This document shows positions 1 to 10,101 of a stretch of DNA of 64,000 bases, one piece after another. This DNA is from Crotalaria pallida. Its lineage: Eukaryota; Streptophyta; Magnoliopsida; Fabales; Fabaceae. Position numbers and translations under genes: made by a program. The stretch is from NCBI GenBank assembly GCA_037953625.1, contig CM075656.1:60531001-60595000 (forward strand), in the 5' to 3' direction. The notes beneath the pieces are model-generated. The model was not told the DNA's origin. It did no database searches and was given only the letters and a program-made list of their open reading frames with translations. Within the stretch, counting starts at the first letter, position 1; each line of letters opens with the position of its first letter.

Positions 1-755
1 ACCATTAGAATGATCCTAAACTTTGCTTGGTACCCCAAGGGACGTAGAGGATGTAGCATGAGTCCTTGGAGGTTCTAACAACTGTAGAATGGTTATGAGA
101 GTATTCTAAAGGCTTAGAATGGTCTAGGAATGTGTATAAGGACTTATAAGAACCATTAGAATGATCCTAAACATTGCTTGGTACCCCAATGGACGTAGAG
201 GGTGTAGCATGCGTCCTTGGAGGTTCTAACAAGTGTAGAATGGTTAAGGGAGTATTCTAAAGGCTTAGAATGGTTTAGGAATGTGTATTAGGACTTATAA
301 GAACCATTAGTATGACCCTAAACATTGCTTGGTACCCTAATGGACGTAAAGAGTGTAGGATGAGTCCTTGGAGGTTCTAACAAGTGTAGAATGGTTAAGA
401 GAGTATTCTTAAGGCTTAGAATGGTCTAGGAATGTGTATAAGGACTTAGAAGAACCATTAGAATGATCCTAATCATTGCTTGGTACCCCAAGGGACGCAG
501 AGGGTGTAGCATGAGTCCTTGGAGGTTCTAACAACTGTAGAATGGTTATGAGAGTATTCTAAAGGCTTAGAATGGTCTAGGAATGTGTATAAGGACTTAT
601 AAGAACCATTAGAATGATCCTAAACATTGCTTGGTACCCCAATGGACGTAGAGGGTGTAGCATGCGTCCTTGGAGGTTCTAACAAGTGTAGAATGGTTAA
701 GGGAGTATTCTAAAGGCTAAGAATGGTCTAGGAATGTGTATTAGGACTTATAAGA

Positions 756-906
756 ACCATTAGAATGATCCTAAACATTGCTTGGTACCCCAAGGGACGT
801 AGAGGGTGTAGCATGAGTCCTTGGAGGTTCTAACAAGTGTAGAATGGTTATGAGAGTATTCTAAAGGCTTAGAATGGTATAGGAATGTGTATTAGGACTT
901 ATAAGA
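756..906 (+). repeat. Reference 151-bp satellite monomer
   Basis: A near-consensus monomer; the next copy begins at 907, giving exactly 151 bp. By my count of the consensus, about 61 of 151 bases are G or C. It has one CpG (GGACGTAG, monomer bases 43-44) and one GGTACC site (monomer bases 29-34), so most copies would share this six-base palindrome. Three short inverted repeats are visible: CTTGG-TACC-CCAAG (781-794), TTCTA-7 nt-TAGAA (828-844) and ATTCTAA-AGGC-TTAGAAT (858-875). Three degenerate internal echoes of TAGAATG (monomer bases about 6, 85 and 115) hint at an older, shorter ancestral repeat. I do not recognise the family. Confidence 0.95.
858..875. repeat. Perfect 7-bp inverted repeat in the reference monomer
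   Basis: ATTCTAA-AGGC-TTAGAAT is a perfect dyad with a 4-nt loop. It recurs at the same place in most monomers. The common variant with AAAGACTTAG keeps the stem and changes only the loop, whereas the AAAGGCATAG variant shortens it to 6 bp and AAAGACTGAG disrupts it. Cruciform extrusion or protein binding here is inference only. Confidence 0.85.
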
Positions 907-1275
907 ACCATTAGAATGATCCTAAACATTGCTTGGTACCCCAAGGGACGTAGAGGGTGTAGCATGAGTCCTTGGAGGTTCTAACAAGTGTAGAATGGTT
1001 ATGAGAGTATTCTAAAGGCTTAGAATGGTCTAGGATTGTGTATTAGGACTTATAAGAACCATTATAATGATCCTAAACATTGCTAGGTACCCCAAGGGAC
1101 GTAGAGGGTGTAGCATGAGTCCTTGGAGGTTCTAACAAGTGTAGAATGGTTATGAGAGTATTCTAAAGGCTAAGAATGGTCTAGGAATGTGTATTAGGAC
1201 TTATAAGAACCATTAGAATGATCCTAAACATTGCTTGGTACCCCAAGGGACGTAGAGGGTGTAGCATGAGTCCTT

Positions 1276-2529
1276 GGAGGTTCTAACAAGTGTATAATGG
1301 TTAAGAGAGTATTCTAAAGGCTTAGAATGGTCGAGGAATGTGTATAAGGACTTATAAGAACCATTAGAATGATCCGAAACATTGCTTGGTACCCCAAGGG
1401 ACGTAGAGGGTGTAGCATGAGTCCATGGAGGTTCTAACAAGTGTAGAATGGTTAAGAGAGTATTCTAAAGGCTTAGAATGGTCTAGGAATGTGTATTAGG
1501 ACTTATAAGAACCATTAGAATGATCTTAAACATTTCCTTGTACCCCAAGGGACGTAGAGGGTGTATCATGAGTCTTGGGAGGTTCTAACAAGTGGAGAAT
1601 GGTTATGAGAGAATTCTAGAGGCTTAGAATGGTCTAGGAATGTGTACTAGGACTTATAAGAACCATTAGTATGATCCTAAACAATGCTTGGTATACCAAG
1701 GGACGTAGAGGGTGTAGCATGAGTCCTCGGAGGTTCTAACAAGTGTAGAATGGTTAAGAGAGTATTCTAAAGGCTTAGAATTGTCTAGGAATGTGTATAA
1801 GGACTGATAAGAACCATTAGAATGATCCTAAACATTGCTTGGTACCCGAAGGGACTTAGAGGGTGTCGCATGAGTCCTAGGAGGTTCTAACAAGTGTAGA
1901 ATGGTTAAGAGAGTATTCTAAAGGCTTAGAATGGTCTAGGAATGTGTATAAGGACTTATAAGAACCATTAGAATGATCCTAAACATTGCTTGGTACCCGA
2001 AGGGAGTAGAGGATGTAGCATGAGTCCTTGGAGGTTCTAACAAGTGTAGAATGGTTATGAGAGTATTCTAAAAGCTTAGAATGGTCTAGGAATGTGTATA
2101 AGGACTTATAAGAACCATTAGAATGATCCTAAACATTGCTTGGTACCCCATGGGACGTAAAGGTTGTAACATGAGTCCTTGGAGGTTCTAACAAGGGTAG
2201 AATGGTTAAGAGAATATTCTAAAGGCTTAGAATGGTCTAGGATTGTGTATTAGGACTTATAAGAACCATTAGAATGATCCTAAACATTGCTTGGTACCCG
2301 AAGGGACTTAGAGGGTGTAGCATGAGTCCTTGGAGGTTCTAACAAGTGTAGAGTGGTTATGCGAGTATTCTAAAGGCTTAGAATGGTCTAGGAATGTGTA
2401 TTAGGACTTATAAGAACCATTAGAATGATCCTAAACATTGCTTGGTACCCGAAGGGACTTAGAGGGTGTAGCATGAGTCCTAGGAGGTTCTAACAAGTGT
2501 AGAATGGTTAAGAGAGTATTCTAAAGGCT
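1276..2529 (+). repeat. Long duplicate copy B (partner at 2785-4038)
   Basis: About 8.3 monomers repeated at an offset of 1509 bp. Shared rare variants are TGTATAATGG, TCGAGG, ATCCGAAAC, CATTTCCTTG, TATCATGAGTCTTGGG, TTGGTATACC, GGTGTCGCATG and a 2-bp shortening at GGGAGTAGAGG. The match ends at base 2530/4039 (GGCTA against GGCTT). Confidence 0.9.
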
Positions 2530-2784
2530 AAGAATGGTCTAGGAATGTGTATTAGGACTTATAAGAACCATTAGAATGATCCTAAACATTGCTTGGTACC
2601 CCAAGGGACATAGAGGGTGTATCATGAGTCTTGGGAGGTTCTAACAAGTGGTGAATGGTTATGAGAGAATTCTAGAGGCTTAGAATGGTCTAGGAATGAG
2701 TATTAGGACTTATAAGAACCATTAGAATAATCCTAAACATTGCTTGGTACCCCATGGGACTTAGAGGGTGTAGCATGAGTCCTA

Positions 2785-4038
2785 GGAGGTTCTAACAAGT
2801 GTATAATGGTTAAGAGAGTATTCTAAAGGCTTAGAATGGTCGAGGAATGTGTATAAGGACTTATAAGAACCATTAGAATGATCCGAAACATTGCTTGGTA
2901 CCCCAAGGGACGTAGAGGGTGTAGCATGAGTCCATGGAGGTTCTAACAAGTGTAGAATGGTTAAGAGAGTATTCTAAAGGCTTAGAATGGTCTAGGAATG
3001 TGTATTAGGACTTATAAGAACCATTAGAATGATCTTAAACATTTCCTTGTACCCCAAGGGACGTAGAGGGTGTATCATGAGTCTTGGGAGGTTCTAACAA
3101 GTGGAGAATGGTTATGAGAGAATTCTAGAGGCTTAGAATGGTCTAGGAATGTGTACTAGGACTTATAAGAACCATTAGTATGATCCTAAACAATGCTTGG
3201 TATACCAAGGGACGTAGAGGGTGTAGCATGAGTCCTCGGAGGTTCTAACAAGTGTAGAATGGTTAAGAGAGTATTCTAAAGGCTTAGAATTGTCTAGGAA
3301 TGTGTATAAGGACTGATAAGAACCATTAGAATGATCCTAAACATTGCTTGGTACCCGAAGGGACTTAGAGGGTGTCGCATGAGTCCTAGGAGGTTCTAAC
3401 AAGTGTAGAATGGTTAAGAGAGTATTCTAAAGGCTTAGAATGGTCTAGGAATGTGTATAAGGACTTATAAGAACCATTAGAATGATCCTAAACATTGCTT
3501 GGTACCCGAAGGGAGTAGAGGATGTAGCATGAGTCCTTGGAGGTTCTAACAAGTGTAGAATGGTTATGAGAGTATTCTAAAAGCTTAGAATGGTCTAGGA
3601 ATGTGTATAAGGACTTATAAGAACCATTAGAATGATCCTAAACATTGCTTGGTACCCCATGGGACGTAAAGGTTGTAACATGAGTCCTTGGAGGTTCTAA
3701 CAAGGGTAGAATGGTTAAGAGAATATTCTAAAGGCTTAGAATGGTCTAGGATTGTGTATTAGGACTTATAAGAACCATTAGAATGATCCTAAACATTGCT
3801 TGGTACCCGAAGGGACTTAGAGGGTGTAGCATGAGTCCTTGGAGGTTCTAACAAGTGTAGAGTGGTTATGCGAGTATTCTAAAGGCTTAGAATGGTCTAG
3901 GAATGTGTATTAGGACTTATAAGAACCATTAGAATGATCCTAAACATTGCTTGGTACCCGAAGGGACTTAGAGGGTGTAGCATGAGTCCTAGGAGGTTCT
4001 AACAAGTGTAGAATGGTTAAGAGAGTATTCTAAAGGCT
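2785..4038 (+). repeat. Long duplicate copy B' (partner at 1276-2529)
   Basis: Second copy of the B segment. It leads through 37 bases into copy A' at 4076, so the order in the window is A-B-short spacer-B'-A'. Confidence 0.9.
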
Positions 4039-4075
4039 TAGAATGGTCTAGGAATGTGTATAAGGACTTATAAGA

Positions 4076-5369
4076 ACCATTAGAATGATCCTAAACTTTG
4101 CTTGGTACCCCAAGGGACGTAGAGGATGTAGCATGAGTCCTTGGAGGTTCTAACAACTGTAGAATGGTTATGAGAGTATTCTAAAGGCTTAGAATGGTCT
4201 AGGAATGTGTATAAGGACTTATAAGAACCATTAGAATGATCCTAAACATTGCTTGGTACCCCAATGGACGTAGAGGGTGTAGCATGCGTCCTTGGAGGTT
4301 CTAACAAGTGTAGAATGGTTAAGGGAGTATTCTAAAGGCTTAGAATGGTTTAGGAATGTGTATTAGGACTTATAAGAACCATTAGTATGACCCTAAACAT
4401 TGCTTGGTACCCTAATGGACGTAAAGAGTGTAGGATGAGTCCTTGGAGGTTCTAACAAGTGTAGAATGGTTAAGAGAGTATTCTTAAGGCTTAGAATGGT
4501 CTAGGAATGTGTATAAGGACTTAGAAGAACCATTAGAATGATCCTAATCATTGCTTGGTACCCCAAGGGACGCAGAGGGTGTAGCATGAGTCCTTGGAGG
4601 TTCTAACAACTGTAGAATGGTTATGAGAGTATTCTAAAGGCTTAGAATGGTCTAGGAATGTGTATAAGGACTTATAAGAACCATTAGAATGATCCTAAAC
4701 ATTGCTTGGTACCCCAATGGACGTAGAGGGTGTAGCATGCGTCCTTGGAGGTTCTAACAAGTGTAGAATGGTTAAGGGAGTATTCTAAAGGCTAAGAATG
4801 GTCTAGGAATGTGTATTAGGACTTATAAGAACCATTAGAATGATCCTAAACATTGCTTGGTACCCCAAGGGACGTAGAGGGTGTAGCATGAGTCCTTGGA
4901 GGTTCTAACAAGTGTAGAATGGTTATGAGAGTATTCTAAAGGCTTAGAATGGTATAGGAATGTGTATTAGGACTTATAAGAACCATTAGAATGATCCTAA
5001 ACATTGCTTGGTACCCCAAGGGACGTAGAGGGTGTAGCATGAGTCCTTGGAGGTTCTAACAAGTGTAGAATGGTTATGAGAGTATTCTAAAGGCTTAGAA
5101 TGGTCTAGGATTGTGTATTAGGACTTATAAGAACCATTATAATGATCCTAAACATTGCTAGGTACCCCAAGGGACGTAGAGGGTGTAGCATGAGTCCTTG
5201 GAGGTTCTAACAAGTGTAGAATGGTTATGAGAGTATTCTAAAGGCTAAGAATGGTCTAGGAATGTGTATTAGGACTTATAAGAACCATTAGAATGATCCT
5301 AAACATTGCTTGGTACCCCAAGGGACGTAGAGGGTGTAGCATGAGTCCTTGGAGGTTCTAACAAGTGTA
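4076..5369 (+). repeat. Long duplicate copy A' (partner at 1-1294)
   Basis: Second copy of the 1-1294 segment, with the same private variants in the same order. It is followed by unrelated monomer variants rather than by another copy of the 1276-2529 segment, so the 4075-bp periodicity stops here. Confidence 0.9.
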
Positions 5370-6490
5370 GAATGGTTATGAGAGTATTCTAAAGGCTTAG
5401 AATGGTCTAGGAATGTGTATTAGGACTTATAAGAACCATTAGTATGATCCTAAACAATGCTTGGTACCCCAAGGGACGCAGAGGGTGTAGCATGAGTCCT
5501 TGGAGGTTCTAACAAGTGTAGAATGGTTATGAGAGTATTCTAAAGGCTTAGAATGGTCTAGGAATGTGTATTAGGACTTATAAGAACCATTAGAATGATC
5601 CTAAACATTGCTTGGTACCCCAAGGGACGTAGAGGGTGTAGCATGAGTCCTTGGAGGTTCTAACAAGTGTAGAATGGTTATGAGAGTATTCTAAAGGCTT
5701 AGTATGGTCTAGGATTGTGTATTAGGACTTATAAGAATCGTTAGAATGATCCTAAACATTGCTTGGTACCCGAAGGGACTTAGAGGGTGTAGCATGAGTC
5801 CTTGAAGGTTCTAACAAGTGTAGAATGATTAAGAGAGTAATCTAAAGGCTTAGAATGGTCTAGGAATGTGTATTAAGACATATACGAACATTTTGAATGA
5901 CCCTAAACATTGCTTGGTACCCTAATGGACGTAAAGAGTGTAGGATGAGTCCTTGGAGGTTCTAACAAGTGCAAAATGGTTATGAGAGTATTCTAAAGAC
6001 TTAGAATGGTCTAGGAATGAGTATTAGGACTTATAAGAACCATTAGTATGATCCTAACCAATGCTTGGTACCCCAAGGGACGCAGAGGGTGTAGCATGAG
6101 TCCTTGGAGGTTCTAACTAGTGTAGAATGGTTAAGAGAATATTCTAAAGGCTTAGAATGGTCTAGGAATGTGTATTAGGACTTAGAAGAACCATTAGAAT
6201 GATCCTAAACATTGCTTGGTACCCCATGGGACATAAAGGATGTAACATGAGTCCTTGGAGGTTCTAACAAGTGTAGAATGGTTAAGAGAATATTCTAAAG
6301 GCTTAGAATGGTCTAGGAATGTGTATTAGGACTTAGAAGAACCATTAGAATGATCCTAAACATTGCTTGGTACCCCATGGGACGTAAAGGATGTAACATG
6401 AGTCCTTGGAGGTTCTAACAAGTGTAGAATGGTTATGAGAGTATTCTAAAGACTTAGAATGGTATAGGAATGTGTATTAGGACTTATAAG

Positions 6491-7396
6491 AACCATTAGT
6501 ATGATCCTAAACATTGCTTGGTACCCCAAGGGACGTAGAGGGTGTAGCATGAGTCCTTGGAGGTTCTAACAAGTGTAGAATGGTTATGAGAGTATTCTAA
6601 AGGCTTAGAATGGTCTAGGAATGTGTATTAGGACTTATAAGAACCATTAGAATGATCTTAAACATTGCTTGGTACCCGAAGGGACGTAAAGGGTGTATCT
6701 TGAGTCGTTGGAGGTTCTAACTAGTGTAGAATGGTTAAGAGAGTAATCTAATGGCTTAGAATGGTCTAGGAATGTGTATTAAGACAAATACGAACATTTA
6801 GAATGACCCTAAACATTGCTTGGTACCCGAATGGACGTAAAGAGTGTAGGATGAGTCCTTGGAGGTTCTAACAAGTGTAGAATGGTTAAGAGAGTATTCT
6901 AAAGGCATAGAATGGTCTAGGAATGTGTATTAGGACTTATAAGAACCATTAGTATGATCCTAAACATTGCTTGGTACCCCAAGGGACGTAGAGGGTGTAG
7001 CATGAGTCCTTGGAGGTTCTAACAAGTGTAGAATGGTTATGAGAGTATTCTAAAGGCTTAGAATGGTCTAGGAATGTGTATTAGGACTTATAAGAACCAT
7101 TAGAATGATCTTAAACATTGCTTGGTACCCGAAGGGACGTAAAGGGTGTATCTTGAGTCGTTGGAGGTTCTAACTAGTGTAGAATGGTTAAGAGAGTAAT
7201 CTAATGGCTTAGAATGGTCTAAGAATGTGTATTAAGACAAATACGAACATTTAGAATGACCCTAAACATTGCTTGGTACCCAAATGGACGTAAAGAGTGT
7301 AGGATGAGTCCTTGGAGGTTCTAACAAGTGTAGAATGGTTAAGAGAGTATTCTAAAGGCATAGAATGGTCTAGGAATGTGTATTAGGACTTATAAG
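6491..7396 (+). repeat. Trimer duplication, 453-bp period
   Basis: Three consecutive monomers starting at 6492 recur from 6945, an offset of 453 bp (3 x 151). Shared markers are CATTAGTATG, then a monomer with CGAAGGGACGTAAAGGGTGTATCTTGAG written in two parts as CGAAGGGACGTAAAGG and TATCTTGAGTCG, then a T5-like monomer (ACATTTAGAATGACCC head). A further degenerate copy of the last two monomers lies at about 7700-7960. Confidence 0.8.
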
Positions 7397-9984
7397 AACC
7401 ATTAGTATGACCCTAAACATTGCTTGGTACCCTAATGGACGTAAAGAGTGTAGGATGAGTCCTTGGAGGTTCTAACAAGTGTAGAATGGTTAAGAGAGTA
7501 TTCTTAAGGCCTAGAATGGTCTAGGAATGTGTTTTAGGACTTAGAAGAACCATTAGAATGATCCTAAACATTGCTTGGTACCCCATGGGACGTAAATGGT
7601 GTAACATGAGTCCTTGGAGGTTCTAACATGTGTAGAATGGTTATGAGAGTATTCTAAAGACTTAGAATGGTCTAGGAATGTGTATTTTGACATATAAGAA
7701 CGATTTGAACAATCCAAAACATTGCTTGGTACCCGAAGGGACGTAAAGGGTGTATCTTGAGTCGTTGGAGGTTCTAACTAGTGTAGAATGGTTAAGAGAG
7801 TAATCTAATGGCTTAGAATGGTCTAGGAATGTGTATTACGACAAATACGAACATTTAGAATGACCCTAAACATTGCTTGGTACCCGAATGGACGTAAAGC
7901 GTGTAGGATGAGTCCTTGGAGGTTCTAACAAGTGTAGAATGGTTATGAGAGTATTCTAAAGGCTTAGAATGGTCTAGGAATGTGTATTAGGACTTATAAG
8001 AACCATTAAAATGATCCTAAACATTGCTTGGTACCCCAAGGGACGTAGAGGGTGTAGCATGAGTCCTTGGAGGTTCTAACAAGTGTAGAATGGTTAAGAG
8101 AGTATTCTAAAGGCTTAGAATGGTCTAGGATTGTGTATTAGGACTTATAAGAACCATTAGAATGATCCTAAACATTGCTTGGTACCCCTAGGGACGTAGA
8201 GGGTGTAGCATGAGTCCTTGGAGGTTCTAACAAGTGTAGAATGGTTATGAAAGTATTCTAAAGGCTTAGAATGGTCTAGGAATGTGTATTAGGACTTATA
8301 AGAACCATTAGAATGATCCTAAACATTGCTTGGTACCCCAAGGGACGTAGTGGGTGTAGCATGAGTCCTTGGAGGTTCTAACAAGTAAAGAATGGTTATG
8401 AGAGTATTCTAAAGGCTTAGATTGGTCTAGGAATGTGTATTAGGACTTATAAGAACCATTAGAATGATCTTAAACATTGCTTGGTACCCGAAGGGACGTA
8501 AAGGGTATATCTTGAGTCCTTGGAGGTTCTAACAAGTAAAGAATGGTTATGAGAGTATTCTAAAGGCTTAGAATGCTCTAGGAATGTGTATAAGGACTTA
8601 TAAGAACCATTAGAAGGATCCTAAACATTGCTTGGTACCCCAATGGACGTAGAGGGTGTAGCATGCGTCCTTGGAGGTTCTAGCAATTGTAGAATGGTTA
8701 AGAAAGTATTCTAAAGGCTTAGAATGGTCTAGGAATGTGTATTAGGACTTATAAGAACCATTAGAATGATCCTAAACATTGCTTGGTACCCCAAGGGACG
8801 TAGAGGGTGTAGCATGAGTCCTTGGAAGTTCTAACAAGTGTAGAATGGTTAAGAGAGTATTCTAAAGGCTTATAATGGTCTACGAATGTGTATTAGGACT
8901 TATAAGAACCATTAGTATGATTCTAATCAATGCTTGGTATACCAAGGGACGTAGAGGGTGTAGCATGAGTCCTTGGAGGTTCTAACAAGTTTAGATTGGT
9001 TAAGAGAGTATTCTAAAGGCATAGAATGGTCAAGGAATGTGTATTAGGACTTATAAGAACCATTAGTATGATCCTAAACAATGCTTGGTACCCCAAGGGA
9101 CGTAGTGGGTGTAGCATGAGTCCTTGGAGGTTCTAACAAGTGTAGAATGGTTATGAGAGTATTCTAAAGGCTTAGAATGGTCTAGGAATGTGTATAAGGA
9201 CTTATAAGAACCATTAGAATGATCCTAATCATTGCTTGGTACCCCAAGGGACGTAGAGGGTGTAACATGAGTCCTTGGAGGTTCTAACAAGTGTAGAATG
9301 GTTATGAGAGTATTCTAAAGGCTTAGAATGGTCTAGGAATGTGTATTAGGACTTATAAGAACCATTAGAATGATCCTAAACATTGCTTGGCACCCGAAGG
9401 GACTTAGAGGGTGTAGCATGAGTCCTTGGAGGTTCTGACAAGTGTAGAATGGTTAAGAGAGTAATCTAAAGGCTTAGAATGGTCTAGGAATGTGTAATAA
9501 GACATATACGAACATTTAGAATGATCCTAAACATTGCTTGGTACCCCAAGGGACGGAGAGGGTGTAACATGAGTCCTTGGAGGTTCTAACAAGTGTGGAA
9601 TGGTTAAGAGAATATTCTAAAGGCTTAGAATGGTCTAGGAATGTGTATAAGGACTTATAAGAACCATTAGAATGATCCTAAACATTGCTTGGTACCCCAA
9701 GGGACGTAGAGGGTGTAGCATGAGTCCTTGGAGGTTCTAACAAGTGTAGAATGGTTATGAGAGTATTCTAAAGGCTTAGAATGGTCTAGGAATGTGTATA
9801 AGGACTTATAAGAACCATCAGAATGATCCTAAACATTGTTTGGTACCCCAAGGGACGTAGAGGGTGTAGCATGAGTCCTTGGAGGTTCTAACAAGTGTAG
9901 AATGGTTATGAGAGTATTCTAAAGGCTTAGAATGCTCTAGGAATGTGTATAAGGACTTATAAGAACCATTAGAAGGATCCTAAA

Positions 9985-10101
9985 CATTGCTTGGTACCCC
10001 AATGGACGTAGAGGGTGTAGCATGCGTCCTTGGAGGTTCTAACAATTGTAGAATGGTTAAGAGAGTATTCTAAAGGCTTAGAATGGGGGTACCAAGCAAT
10101 G
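9985..10101. other. Head-to-head orientation switch with 85-nt spacer
   Basis: The forward array reads normally to GAATGG at 10081-10086 (monomer base 122), then continues directly as reverse-complement monomer from GGGGTACCAAGC at 10086-10097 (complement of monomer bases 36 downwards). Only one G is shared at the join, so there is no meaningful homology. The forward CATTGCTTGGTACCCC at 9985-10000 can pair with GGGGTACCAAGCAATG at 10086-10101, leaving an 85-nt spacer at the centre of a multi-kilobase inverted repeat. Confidence 0.92.

Larger units (their letters stand above)
1..1294 (+). repeat. Long duplicate copy A (partner at 4076-5369)
   Basis: This stretch of about 8.6 monomers recurs at 4076-5369 with a constant offset of 4075 bp. 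Shared rare variants include AAACTTTGC, AACAACTG, CATGCGTCC, TTAAGGGAG, GTATTCTTAAGG, GGACGCAG with AATCATTG, CATTATAATG and GCTAGGTACC. The copies part at base 1295 (TGTATAATGG here, TGTAGAATGG there). The left boundary of the copy lies outside the window. I compared the copies by eye and saw no difference, but did not check every base. Confidence 0.9.
1..10086 (+). repeat. Satellite array block 1, forward orientation, heterogeneous
   Basis: About 67 head-to-tail copies of the 151-bp monomer, each readable by the landmarks ACCATTAG, GCTTGGTACC, GAGTCCTTGGAGGTTCTAAC and TCTAGGAATGTG at constant spacing. No other sequence lies between them. Compared with block 3 this block carries many private substitutions (for example GGACTTAG in place of GGACGTAG, TCGAGG in place of TCTAGG, CGTTGGAGG in place of CCTTGGAGG) and only two long internal duplications. 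It looks like an older or less homogenised part of the array. No gene, mobile element or unique spacer was seen. The array continues beyond the left edge of the window. Confidence 0.97.

Noticed and set aside
756..906. CENP-B box (TTCG-N4-A-N2-CGGG core)
   Set aside because: No monomer type I read contains it. The ATTTCGACATATAAG variant of T4 has TTCG but lacks the CGGG half.
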